Shown in pieces: positions 1 through 5,921 of a stretch of DNA of 6,552 nt; position 1 is the stretch's first letter, and each line of letters opens with the position of its first letter. The notes beneath the pieces are model-generated. The model did not search any database, was not told where the DNA came from, and saw only the letters and a list, made by a program, of their open reading frames with translations. Made by a program: the position numbers and the translations under genes. Origin of the DNA: Peptococcaceae bacterium (GTDB taxonomy: Bacteria; Bacillota; Desulfitobacteriia; Desulfitobacteriales; Syntrophobotulaceae); the NCBI GenBank assembly GCA_012523535.1, contig JAAYII010000295.1, positions 1 to 6,552 of the forward strand, in the 5' to 3' direction.

Positions 1-79
1 CATGTATATATTTTTAAAGGTATATGTTATATAAAATTATATAAATTAATGTATATATTATTTTAATTATATAAATTTA
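1..79. promoter_or_regulatory. Very AT-rich leader upstream of gcvH, probable promoter region
   Basis: Only about 6 of these 79 bases are G or C, against roughly half in the genes that follow. No open frame or recognisable gene end is visible. The stretch lies directly upstream of the first gene of the operon, so a promoter is likely to be here, and TATA-rich hexamers that could serve as a -10 are plentiful (for example around 28-35 and 52-59). I see no convincing TTGACA-like -35 box, so I do not name a specific promoter. It could also be the AT-rich tail of the preceding gene's intergenic region, because the window starts here. The regulatory role is inferred from position and composition only. 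Confidence 0.4.
27..77. repeat. Short direct repeats TTATATAAA (x3) in the AT-rich leader
   Basis: TTATATAAA occurs exactly at 27-35, 37-45 and 67-75. The last two copies belong to a longer 13-base perfect repeat, AATTATATAAATT, at 35-47 and 65-77. The start-to-start distances are 10 and 30 bases, close to whole helical turns. A second pair, ATGTATATATT, is at 2-12 and 49-59. The repeats are seen directly. In sequence this AT-rich, chance repetition is easy, so a protein-binding or DNA-bending role is only a possibility. Confidence 0.45.
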
Positions 80-93
80 GCCGCGGCAGCGGC
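80..93 (+). other. Small GC-rich hairpin just upstream of the gcvH ribosome binding site
   Basis: GCCGC at 80-84 is complementary to GCGGC at 89-93, with a four-base GGCA loop. It sits in a 15-base patch (81-95) that is all G/C except one A and that abruptly ends the AT-rich leader. The stem ends six bases before the GGGAG ribosome binding site, so it would lie at or near the 5' end of the leader RNA. There is no U-tract, so it is not a terminator. A role in mRNA stability or start-site accessibility is speculative. Confidence 0.4.
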
Positions 94-98
94 GGAAT

Positions 99-103
99 GG
101 GAG
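99..103 (+). promoter_or_regulatory. Ribosome binding site of gcvH
   Basis: GGGAG lies six bases before the ATG at 110, which is ideal Firmicutes spacing. It fixes the gcvH start at 110. Confidence 0.8.
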
Positions 104-109
104 ATAGTT

Positions 110-490
110 ATGAGAGTAGAAAAGGATTTAAAGTATTCAAAAACTCATGAGTGGGTAAAGTTTTTGGATGACACCACCGCTTTGATAGGAATAACCGACT
201 ATGCCCAGGAACATCTGGGAGATCTGGTCTTTATCAACATGCCCGCAGTGGGGGATGAGGTTGCCTGCGATACCCCCTTTGGCGACATCGAGTCGGTAAA
301 AGCTGTTTCCGATATTTACAGCCCGGTTGAGGGCGTGGTGGCCGAGGTCAACGAGGATGTTGCCGACAGCCCGCAAAGCATCAATGAAGATCCTTACGGC
401 TCCTGGATTATAAAAGTAAGCAACATCACGGATGTCAGCGACTTGATGGATGCGGAGACCTACGAAAGATACTGTCAAGAGGAGGAATAA
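110..490 (+). CDS. gcvH: Glycine cleavage system H protein (lipoyl carrier)
   Basis: This is the 126-residue lipoyl carrier of the glycine cleavage system. It is a soluble cytoplasmic protein whose swinging lipoyl arm takes the aminomethyl group from the P-protein, presents it to the T-protein and is reoxidised by Lpd. The family signature is clear: an N-terminal YSKTHEW segment (residues 9-15), GITDYAQEHLGDLVF (27-41), and the lipoylation site ESVKAVSDIYSP (61-72) with the modified lysine at Lys64. The C-terminal NEDPYGSWIIKV segment (about 92-103) is also typical. Length matches the family (about 125-130). The start at 110 is supported by GGGAG with six-base spacing, and the protein begins just before the conserved region. 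It is first in a tight operon with gcvPA, whose ribosome binding site is inside the last codons of gcvH. Nothing is truncated or missing. Confidence 0.97.
   Translation: MRVEKDLKYSKTHEWVKFLDDTTALIGITDYAQEHLGDLVFINMPAVGDEVACDTPFGDIESVKAVSDIYSPVEGVVAEVNEDVADSPQSINEDPYGSWIIKVSNITDVSDLMDAETYERYCQEEE
481..485 (+). promoter_or_regulatory. Ribosome binding site of gcvPA, inside the gcvH tail
   Basis: GGAGG sits in the last codons of gcvH, six bases before the ATG at 492. It decides the gcvPA start against the in-frame ATG at 450, which lies within gcvH and would add 14 residues with no family resemblance. Confidence 0.85.
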
Positions 491-491
491 C

Positions 492-1823
492 ATGGGGTCC
501 TATATCCCGAATTCCAAAGCCGAGCAGCAAAAAATGCTGGACTTTCTCGGGCTTGCTTCTTTTGACGATTTGTACAACGAGATTCCGGACAAGGTGAAAC
601 TCAAAGGCGGGCTTAATATCCCTGCAGGGAAAAGCGAGCTGGAGGTTAGACGCCAAATGGAGGCCCTTGCCGGCAAAAATAAGGTGTTTCGCACCATTTT
701 CAGGGGTGCGGGCGCCTACCGGCATTATATTCCCGCCATTGTTAAGGCCGTGGCCTCCAAGGAAAGATTTGTCACAGCTTATACGCCTTACCAGCCGGAA
801 ATCAGCCAGGGTGTGCTGCAGTCTATCTTTGAATTCCAGACCATGATTTGCGAGCTGACGGGCATGGATACGGCCAATGCTTCCGTCTACGACGGGGCTA
901 CGGCCTGCGCGGAAGCCATCACCATGTGTGTGGACAGGAAACGGGATGAGGTCTTTGTTTCGGCAACCCTGCATCCCGACTACCTGCGGACCGTAAAAAC
1001 CTATTGCTATGCCGCAGGGCGTAAGCTGGTGGTGGTTCCGGAAAAAGACGGCGTTACCGATCTGGCTTTTTTAAAGGAAAATCTTAATGAAAAAAGTGCC
1101 GTCTTTTTAATGCAGCAGCCCAATTTCTACGGAATCATCGAAGACGCCGAAGCCTGTTTCAAGGTAGCCCGGGAAGCGGGCGCCAAGTCCGTTATGTGTA
1201 TCAATCCGATTTTTGCGGCTATCGGCAAAACACCGAGAGAGTGCGGGGCGGATATTGCCGTGGGAGAGGGGCAGCCCCTGGGCATCAGCCTTAGTTTTGG
1301 CGGACCCTATCTGGGCTTTATGGCCTGCGTCCAGGAACTCACAAGGAGGCTTCCCGGAAGAATCGTGGGCCAAACTAAAGATATAGAGGGCAAGCGCGCT
1401 TTTGTTTTAACATTGCAGGCAAGAGAACAGCACATCAGAAGAGAAAAAGCCTCTTCCAACATCTGTTCCAATCAGGCGCTTTGCGCCCTTACGGCAGCTT
1501 GCTATATGAGCACCATGGGACCTACCGGACTAAAAGAAGTGGCCAACCAGTGTCTTGCCAAGGCCCATTATGCGGCAAAGCATATTTCCTCGCTTCCCGG
1601 ATATGAGCTGGTGTTTGACGCTGAATTTTTCCATGAATTTGTAACCAGGTGTCCGGTAGATGTAAATAAATTGATGGCCAAGCTGGAGGAAGAAGGAATA
1701 CTTGGCGGATATCCTCTCGAGGGGCCGTATGAAGGATGTATTCTTTGGTGTTTTACCGAGATGAACACCAAAGAAGAAATTGACCGGCTTGTGGCTATAT
1801 TGAAAGAGGGGATCCAAGAATGA
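492..1823 (+). CDS. gcvPA: Glycine dehydrogenase (decarboxylating) subunit 1, P-protein alpha
   Basis: This 443-residue protein is the N-terminal half of the P-protein, which many Firmicutes, other bacteria and archaea encode as two genes. With GcvPB it forms the PLP enzyme that decarboxylates glycine and loads the aminomethyl group onto lipoyl-GcvH. Visible family landmarks are YTPYQPEISQG (residues 97-107), YDGATACAEA (133-142), GEGQPLG (258-264), FGGPYLGF (269-276) and the QAREQHIRREKASSN stretch (309-323). The fold is an aspartate-aminotransferase-type domain, but the PLP-binding lysine belongs to the partner subunit, as expected for the alpha half. Length is normal for the family (about 440-450). 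The start at 492 is chosen from the GGAGG site and follows the gcvH stop by one base. The last four bases (ATGA) overlap the gcvPB start, which suggests translational coupling and matched amounts of the two subunits. Confidence 0.96.
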   Translation: MGSYIPNSKAEQQKMLDFLGLASFDDLYNEIPDKVKLKGGLNIPAGKSELEVRRQMEALAGKNKVFRTIFRGAGAYRHYIPAIVKAVASKERFVTAYTPYQPEISQGVLQSIFEFQTMICELTGMDTANASVYDGATACAEAITMCVDRKRDEVFVSATLHPDYLRTVKTYCYAAGRKLVVVPEKDGVTDLAFLKENLNEKSAVFLMQQPNFYGIIEDAEACFKVAREAGAKSVMCINPIFAAIGKTPRECGADIAVGEGQPLGISLSFGGPYLGFMACVQELTRRLPGRIVGQTKDIEGKRAFVLTLQAREQHIRREKASSNICSNQALCALTAACYMSTMGPTGLKEVANQCLAKAHYAAKHISSLPGYELVFDAEFFHEFVTRCPVDVNKLMAKLEEEGILGGYPLEGPYEGCILWCFTEMNTKEEIDRLVAILKEGIQE

Positions 1824-3256
1824 AGCTGATTTTTGAAAGAAGCACCCCGGGTCTTTCCTGTGAGATCCTGCCTCCCTGTGACGTGGAAGCTTACGAGCTT
1901 AAAGCCGAACAGCAAAGAGGGCAGGAACTCAGACTGCCGGAGGTTACCGAGGGGGAAATCTCCCGGCACTATACGGAGCTGGAATCGCAGACTTTCGGCG
2001 TGAACAGCGGCTATTATCCACTTGGCTCCTGCACCATGAAGTATAACCCGAAAATCAATGAGGAGATAGCCGGTCTGCCCGGCTTTGCGGATATTCATCC
2101 TTTGCAGCCCGCCCATACCGTCCAGGGTTGCTTGGAAGCCTTGCGCCTGGCGGAGAAGCTCCTTTGCGAGATCACCGGGATGGATTATATGACTTTCCAG
2201 CCGGCGGCGGGAGCTCACGGGGAGTTTACGGGGCTGGTATTAATTAAGAAATATCATGAATCCCGCGGGGATAAGAAAAGAACAAAGATTATCGTTCCCG
2301 ATACCGCCCACGGGACCAACCCGGCAAGCGCCACCATGGCCGGCTTTACCACGGTAAGTATTTCCTCCGGCCAAGACGGGCTGGTGGATCTGGAGGCCCT
2401 GAAGGCGGCCGTGGGTGAGGATACCGCCGGTCTCATGCTTACCAATCCCAATACCTTGGGTTTGTTCGAAAAGAATATTGTGGAAATCGCCGAAATAGTT
2501 CATCAGGCGGGAGGACTGCTCTATTACGACGGGGCCAATCTCAACCCGGTAATGGGCATTGTTCGTCCCGGCGATACGGGCTTTGATATTGTTCACCTCA
2601 ATCTGCACAAGACCTTTTCCACTCCCCATGGGGGAGGCGGACCGGGTTCCGGCCCTGTGGGCTGCAAAGCTTTCCTAGCGAAGTTCTTGCCGGTTCCGAG
2701 GGTGGAAGAAAAGGACGGAGAATTTTATTTCTCCGGCGATTATGAAAATACTATTGGCAGTATGAAAGCCTTTTACGGCAACTTCCTGGTGGTGCTCAAG
2801 GCTCTCGCCTATATCCTTACCCTGGGCCGGGAGGGCATTCCGGAAGCGGCCAAGAGTGCCGTGCTCAATGCCAATTACATGATGAAAAAGCTGGAAGATT
2901 TGTACCAGGTGGCTTATCCCGGCAGGTGCATGCACGAGTTTGTGCTGACGGCGGAGCCGCTGAAAAAGAAAACGGGGGTCAGCGCCCTGGACATCGCCAA
3001 GGGCTTGCTGGACAATGGCATGCATCCGCCCACCGTTTATTTCCCGCTTATTGTGCATGAAGCCCTGATGGTTGAGCCCACCGATACGGAATCCAAGCAG
3101 TCCATTGACGAGGCTGTGAAGGTCTACCGGGAACTCTATGAAAAGGCCTGCACAGATCCGGAAGCTTTGCATCAGGCTCCGGTCAAAACGGCGGTGCGCC
3201 GTTTGGATGAAGTGACTGCAGCGAGAAATCCGATTTTGCGCTATAACTTTGATTAA
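1820..3256 (+). CDS. gcvPB: Glycine dehydrogenase (decarboxylating) subunit 2, P-protein beta
   Basis: This 478-residue protein is the catalytic, PLP-carrying half of the split P-protein. The cofactor site is plain: DTAHGTNPASATMAGF (residues 161-176), the YYDGANLN strand (235-242) and HLNLHKTF (259-266). By family knowledge Lys264, following His263, forms the Schiff base with PLP. A glycine-rich GGGGPGSGPVG loop (271-281) follows. The C-terminal part carries HPPTVYFPL (402-410) and MVEPTDTESK (417-426), both typical of the subunit. The length and both ends fit the family. The start ATG overlaps the gcvPA stop in ATGA, with AGAGGGG at 1805-1811 eight bases upstream. About 105 non-coding bases follow before lplA, including a long hairpin, so this may be the end of a tightly translated gcvH-gcvPA-gcvPB unit. 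Confidence 0.97.
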   Translation: MKLIFERSTPGLSCEILPPCDVEAYELKAEQQRGQELRLPEVTEGEISRHYTELESQTFGVNSGYYPLGSCTMKYNPKINEEIAGLPGFADIHPLQPAHTVQGCLEALRLAEKLLCEITGMDYMTFQPAAGAHGEFTGLVLIKKYHESRGDKKRTKIIVPDTAHGTNPASATMAGFTTVSISSGQDGLVDLEALKAAVGEDTAGLMLTNPNTLGLFEKNIVEIAEIVHQAGGLLYYDGANLNPVMGIVRPGDTGFDIVHLNLHKTFSTPHGGGGPGSGPVGCKAFLAKFLPVPRVEEKDGEFYFSGDYENTIGSMKAFYGNFLVVLKALAYILTLGREGIPEAAKSAVLNANYMMKKLEDLYQVAYPGRCMHEFVLTAEPLKKKTGVSALDIAKGLLDNGMHPPTVYFPLIVHEALMVEPTDTESKQSIDEAVKVYRELYEKACTDPEALHQAPVKTAVRRLDEVTAARNPILRYNFD

Positions 3257-3274
3257 CGGTTTTGCCATTAATGA

Positions 3275-3333
3275 GGCTGTTGCTAAATGAGTTATCTCCT
3301 TGCGGGGATAGCTCGGGCAGTTTGGCAGCAGCC
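3275..3333 (+). promoter_or_regulatory. Long imperfect hairpin between gcvPB and lplA
   Basis: The 13 bases 3275-3287 pair with 3321-3333 (11 Watson-Crick, 2 U-G). Inside, 3289-3299 pair with 3304-3314 (11 pairs, 2 of them U-G) around a four-base loop at 3300-3303. T3288 and GGGCAG at 3315-3320 are unpaired. All four wobble positions (3280-3328, 3284-3324, 3292-3311, 3297-3306) are U-G in plus-strand RNA and would be A-C mismatches in minus-strand RNA, so the structure suits a transcript reading in the operon direction. It begins 18 bases after the gcvPB stop. The following bases are CC, then a mixed ATTATTTATTATT rather than a clean T run, so it is at best a weak terminator. A partial terminator or attenuator, an mRNA processing/stability element, or a small inserted palindrome are all possible. 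The structure is seen; the role is not. Confidence 0.6.
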
Positions 3334-3355
3334 CCATTATTTATTATTCATGGGG
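3332..3355 (+). promoter_or_regulatory. Possible hairpin covering the lplA Shine-Dalgarno
   Basis: CCCCAT at 3332-3337 is perfectly complementary to ATGGGG at 3350-3355, with a 12-base A/T loop. The right arm contains most of the lplA ribosome binding site, so folding would hide it. The left arm shares C3332 and C3333 with the base of the upstream long hairpin, so the two structures compete for two bases. It is a six-pair stem only, and it could arise by chance because both arms are short homopolymer-like runs. Confidence 0.35.
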
Positions 3356-3358
3356 GAG
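3352..3358 (+). promoter_or_regulatory. Ribosome binding site of lplA
   Basis: GGGGGAG ends three bases before the ATG at 3362, a slightly short but workable spacing. It decides the start: the in-frame ATGs at 3287 (inside the long hairpin) and 3350 (overlapping this site) have no ribosome binding site, and the extra residues resemble nothing in lipoate ligases. Confidence 0.7.
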
Positions 3359-3361
3359 AAT

Positions 3362-4357
3362 ATGATTACCAGGACAAGGATCTATATTTCCGATTCAACT
3401 TGCCCTTACCATAACCTGGCTATTGAAGAGCATCTCTTGCATCTGGTGGAAGATGGGGAATGCATTCTTTATCTATGGCAAAACAAGCATACCGTGGTCA
3501 TCGGCCGCAATCAAAACGCCTTAAAAGAGTGCAATACGGAAAAACTGGAAGCGGACGGGGGAAAGCTGGCCCGGCGTTTAAGCGGCGGGGGAAGCGTCTA
3601 CCATGACCTGGGCAATCTCAATTTTACCTTTCTGGTCAAGGAGCGGGATTACGATGTGGACAGGCAATTGTCCGTGATTGTCCGTGCCCTGGAGGATTTT
3701 GGGCTAAAGGCGGAAAAGACCGGGCGAAACGATCTCTGCATTGACCAGAGAAAGTTTTCCGGTAACGCCTTTTACAGGCATCTGGGACGCTGTTACCATC
3801 ACGGCACCATTATTGTGGACGTGGATTTGGAGAATATGACTAAGTATCTGAACGTTTCCCGGGACAAACTGCGCTCCAAAGGCGTGTCCTCCGTCAAAAG
3901 CCGGGTAGTAAATTTGAAGGAGCTTAACAATAGTATCAATATCCCCGATTTGAAGCGGGCATTAATAAAAGCTTTCGCCGAAATCTATGGGGCAGAGCCG
4001 GAAAGCATCCCGGACAGGGATTTGGACAGGGAGGAAATCAAGAAGCTTGAAGAAAAATACGCCTCCCATAAATGGCTTTTCGGCAAAAGAATGAAGGCGG
4101 ATCTGTCCTTAAGCCGGCGCTTTGACTGGGGAGAGATCAGCATAAACCTTCAGATCCAAGGGGACAGCATTGCCGAGGTGCAGGTATTTTCCGATGCCAT
4201 GGATGAAACCATTGCCGAGCTTCTGGTCTCTTGCCTGACCGGTGTCCGTTTCCGGCTGGAGTCAATAGTGGATGCCCTAAGAGGGCTGGAAGGAAAATTG
4301 GAACAGGAAGCGCTGGCAGATATAATAGATTTAATAAAAACCCAGGAAATCTGGTAG
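3362..4357 (+). CDS. lplA: Lipoate-protein ligase A
   Basis: This 331-residue cytoplasmic enzyme uses ATP to activate free lipoate as lipoyl-AMP and transfers it to the target lysine of lipoyl domains. The obvious local substrate is Lys64 of GcvH. The BPL/LplA catalytic domain fills about residues 1-235: the lipoate/ATP loop RRLSGGGSVYHDLGN (71-85), then GRNDLCIDQRKFSGNAF (121-137), with Lys131 matching the conserved ligand-binding lysine of the family, and HHGTI (146-150). Residues about 244-326 form the C-terminal accessory domain of full LplA-type ligases, so this is the complete single-chain form and not a LipB- or LplJ-truncated type. The start at 3362 is set by GGGGGAG and puts the protein at the normal length. 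The last four codons fall in the first unit of the tandem array that leads to lpdA. The gene's presence implies that the cell can scavenge lipoate; no lipA or lipB is in view. Confidence 0.95.
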   Translation: MITRTRIYISDSTCPYHNLAIEEHLLHLVEDGECILYLWQNKHTVVIGRNQNALKECNTEKLEADGGKLARRLSGGGSVYHDLGNLNFTFLVKERDYDVDRQLSVIVRALEDFGLKAEKTGRNDLCIDQRKFSGNAFYRHLGRCYHHGTIIVDVDLENMTKYLNVSRDKLRSKGVSSVKSRVVNLKELNNSINIPDLKRALIKAFAEIYGAEPESIPDRDLDREEIKKLEEKYASHKWLFGKRMKADLSLSRRFDWGEISINLQIQGDSIAEVQVFSDAMDETIAELLVSCLTGVRFRLESIVDALRGLEGKLEQEALADIIDLIKTQEIW

Positions 4358-4506
4358 GCGAAAGCGCAGGAAATTTTGGAAAAAAACGCTGGAATCCGGT
4401 AGGAAAAGTCCGGGAAATCCGGTAAGAAGAATGTAGGAAGTCCGGCAGGAAAAAACGCGAAAATCCGGTAACTGGATGAAGAAAGAAATTTGGTAGGAGA
4501 ATGATG
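4345..4506. repeat. Degenerate tandem array, about 7 units of 22-26 bases, filling the lplA-lpdA gap
   Basis: The approximate unit is GGAAATCCGGTAGG followed by AAAAAACGC. Units by position: 4345-4368, 4369-4390, 4391-4412, 4413-4435, 4436-4458, 4459-4484 and 4485-4506 (24, 22, 22, 23, 23, 26 and 22 bases). The first half (GAAATCCGGTAGG and variants such as GAAATCTGGTAGG, GAAGTCCGGCAGG, GAAATTTGGTAGG) is better kept than the second. Unit 3 ends in an extra GTCCG. Unit 1 contains the lplA stop codon and unit 7 contains the lpdA Shine-Dalgarno, so the array spans the gap exactly. The period is not a multiple of three and stop codons recur, so it is not protein-coding. A similar 25-base stretch at 4292-4316, inside the lplA coding region, may be a distant relative or chance. 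The plus strand is purine-rich, with about 11 GGA triplets. It has no CRISPR-like repeat/spacer structure. Confidence 0.75.
4495..4500 (+). promoter_or_regulatory. Ribosome binding site of lpdA, long spacing
   Basis: AGGAGA lies in the last unit of the tandem array. The distance from AGGAG to the lpdA ATG at 4512 is 12 bases, longer than usual. Two ATGs at 4501 and 4504 lie in between, out of frame with lpdA; reading from them gives only MMER or MER before a TGA at 4513-4515 that overlaps the lpdA start codon. The purines GGAAAG at 4506-4511, just before the ATG, are too close to act as a normal site. Confidence 0.55.
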
Positions 4507-4511
4507 GAAAG

Positions 4512-5921
4512 ATGAATAACTTTGATTTGGTTGTGATCGGTTCCGGCCCCGGAGGATATGTGGCGGCCATCAGGGGAGCCCAAAAAGGACTTAAAACCGC
4601 TGTCGTCGAGAGTTGGGATATTGGCGGCACCTGCTTGAATCGAGGCTGTATTCCCACCAAATCCATGATCCATAGCGCCAATCTTTACAAGGAAGCCCTG
4701 GAGGGCGGGATCTTCGGGCTGGTTGCCGAAAAGGTGGGCTTTGATTTCGATGTCATCAACAAGCGCAAAATCGATGTGGTGCTGAAATTGCGCTCCGGGG
4801 TGGAACAACTGCTGAAAGCCAATAAAGTGGAGATTATCCGCGGCAGAGGAGCGATCAAGAATCCTCATACCGTGGTTATCGATACCGCCGAAGGTATGCG
4901 GGAAGTGGAGACCGGATACATAATTATCGCTACCGGTTCCAAACCCAAGCTGCTGCCGGAAGCGATGCAGAGTCTGGAGAACGTCATCACCACGGACGAC
5001 GCCCTGGCCGCCGACGCCAAGTTTTACAAGCGCATCCTGATTTCCGGCGGCGGGGTTATCGGGGTGGAATTTGCCTCCCTTTATAACAACCTGGGCTGCG
5101 AAGTTACCATCGTGGGCTCCAGGGAGAACTTGTTGCGCCGCATGGATACGGAAATATCCAAAAACATTATGGCCCTGTTTAAAAAGCGGGGGATTAATAT
5201 CATCACCCCGGCCAAAATCCAGGATATCCAAAAGACGGGCAGCGAACTGGTGTGCAAGATAGCCCGCAAGGATGAGATTAAAGAAGTGGTCTGCGACGGA
5301 GTGCTGGTTTGCATCGGCCGGGCTCCCGTGACGGAGGGACTTTTCCTGGAGGGGGTTGATATTGCCCTGGACGACAACGGCTTTATCCTGATTAATGAAA
5401 ACATGCAGACCAATATTCCCAATATCTATGCCATCGGGGACTGCACCGCCAACAGTACCCAGCTGGCCCATGCCGCCTCGGCCCAAGGGTTGAACGCCAT
5501 TGACCATATTGTGGGCGGTTCTTGTTCCGTCAATCTCAATGCCATTCCCAATTGTGTTTACACCAGCCCGGAAATAGCCGCCGTAGGTCTTACCGCCGAG
5601 CAGGCGAAAGAAAGGGGCATAGAGGTTAAGGTCAGCAAATATCTGATGGGCGGAAACGGCAAATCCATGATCACCAATGAGGATCGGGGCTTTATCAAGC
5701 TGGTGTTTGATGCCAAGACCGATGTGCTGATCGGAGCCCATCTCATGTGCGCCCGGGCCACGGATATTATTAGCGAGTTGACCACGGCTGTGGCCATGAA
5801 AATGACCGCCGAACAAATGGCCTCCGTCATCCGCCCTCACCCCACCTTTGTCGAGGGAATCACGGAAGCCACGGAGGATTACTTTGGCACCGCCATCCAT
5901 ATGCTGCCCAAAAGACGTTAA
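4512..5921 (+). CDS. lpdA: Dihydrolipoyl dehydrogenase (L-protein / E3)
   Basis: This 469-residue FAD enzyme, normally a cytoplasmic homodimer, reoxidises dihydrolipoyl-GcvH with NAD+, closing the glycine cleavage cycle. Landmarks in order: the FAD-binding GSGPGG (residues 10-15), the redox-active disulfide GGTCLNRGCIPTK (38-50; Cys41 and Cys46), the second FAD/NAD hinge IIATGSKPK (138-146), the NAD-binding GGGVIGVEFA (179-188), the FAD contact IYAIGDC (305-311), and the C-terminal dimer interface with the catalytic pair HPTFVE (His443 and Glu448). No key residue is missing and the length is typical. The start at 4512 gives MNNFDLVVIG, the usual short lead into the FAD fold. The gene follows lplA by 154 bases filled by the tandem array. 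It could also serve 2-oxoacid dehydrogenases elsewhere in the genome, but its position points to the glycine system. Its stop overlaps that of the convergent transporter gene. Confidence 0.97.
   Translation: MNNFDLVVIGSGPGGYVAAIRGAQKGLKTAVVESWDIGGTCLNRGCIPTKSMIHSANLYKEALEGGIFGLVAEKVGFDFDVINKRKIDVVLKLRSGVEQLLKANKVEIIRGRGAIKNPHTVVIDTAEGMREVETGYIIIATGSKPKLLPEAMQSLENVITTDDALAADAKFYKRILISGGGVIGVEFASLYNNLGCEVTIVGSRENLLRRMDTEISKNIMALFKKRGINIITPAKIQDIQKTGSELVCKIARKDEIKEVVCDGVLVCIGRAPVTEGLFLEGVDIALDDNGFILINENMQTNIPNIYAIGDCTANSTQLAHAASAQGLNAIDHIVGGSCSVNLNAIPNCVYTSPEIAAVGLTAEQAKERGIEVKVSKYLMGGNGKSMITNEDRGFIKLVFDAKTDVLIGAHLMCARATDIISELTTAVAMKMTAEQMASVIRPHPTFVEGITEATEDYFGTAIHMLPKRR

Noticed and set aside
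1..109. Glycine riboswitch in the leader of gcvH
   Set aside because: Glycine riboswitches often precede gcv operons in Firmicutes, so I looked for one. The leader is too short and too A/T-rich, and it lacks the tandem GC-rich stems of that class. One could still exist upstream of the window.
1568..2218. Minus-strand open frame across the gcvPA-gcvPB junction (similarly 435-974 and 2675-3337)
   Set aside because: These lie opposite strongly conserved glycine decarboxylase coding sequence and have no family features or ribosome binding site support; they are shadows.
3287..3361. Longer lplA start at ATG 3287
   Set aside because: That ATG lies in the stem of the long hairpin, has no ribosome binding site, and adds 25 residues unlike lipoate ligases. 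The ATG at 3362 has GGGGGAG and gives the usual length.
4231..4425. Small plus-strand frame of 64 codons at the lplA end running into the array
   Set aside because: It overlaps lplA out of frame, has no ribosome binding site of its own, and its basic, low-complexity product reflects the purine-rich repeats.
4345..4506. CRISPR array
   Set aside because: The units are contiguous, degenerate and 22-26 bases long, with no unique spacers between identical repeats and no cas genes nearby.
4137..5900. A 587-codon open frame on the minus strand opposite lpdA and the end of lplA
   Set aside because: It runs antisense to a textbook Lpd, crosses the non-coding tandem array and shows no recognisable domain. 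Long antisense frames are common opposite genes with GC-rich third positions.
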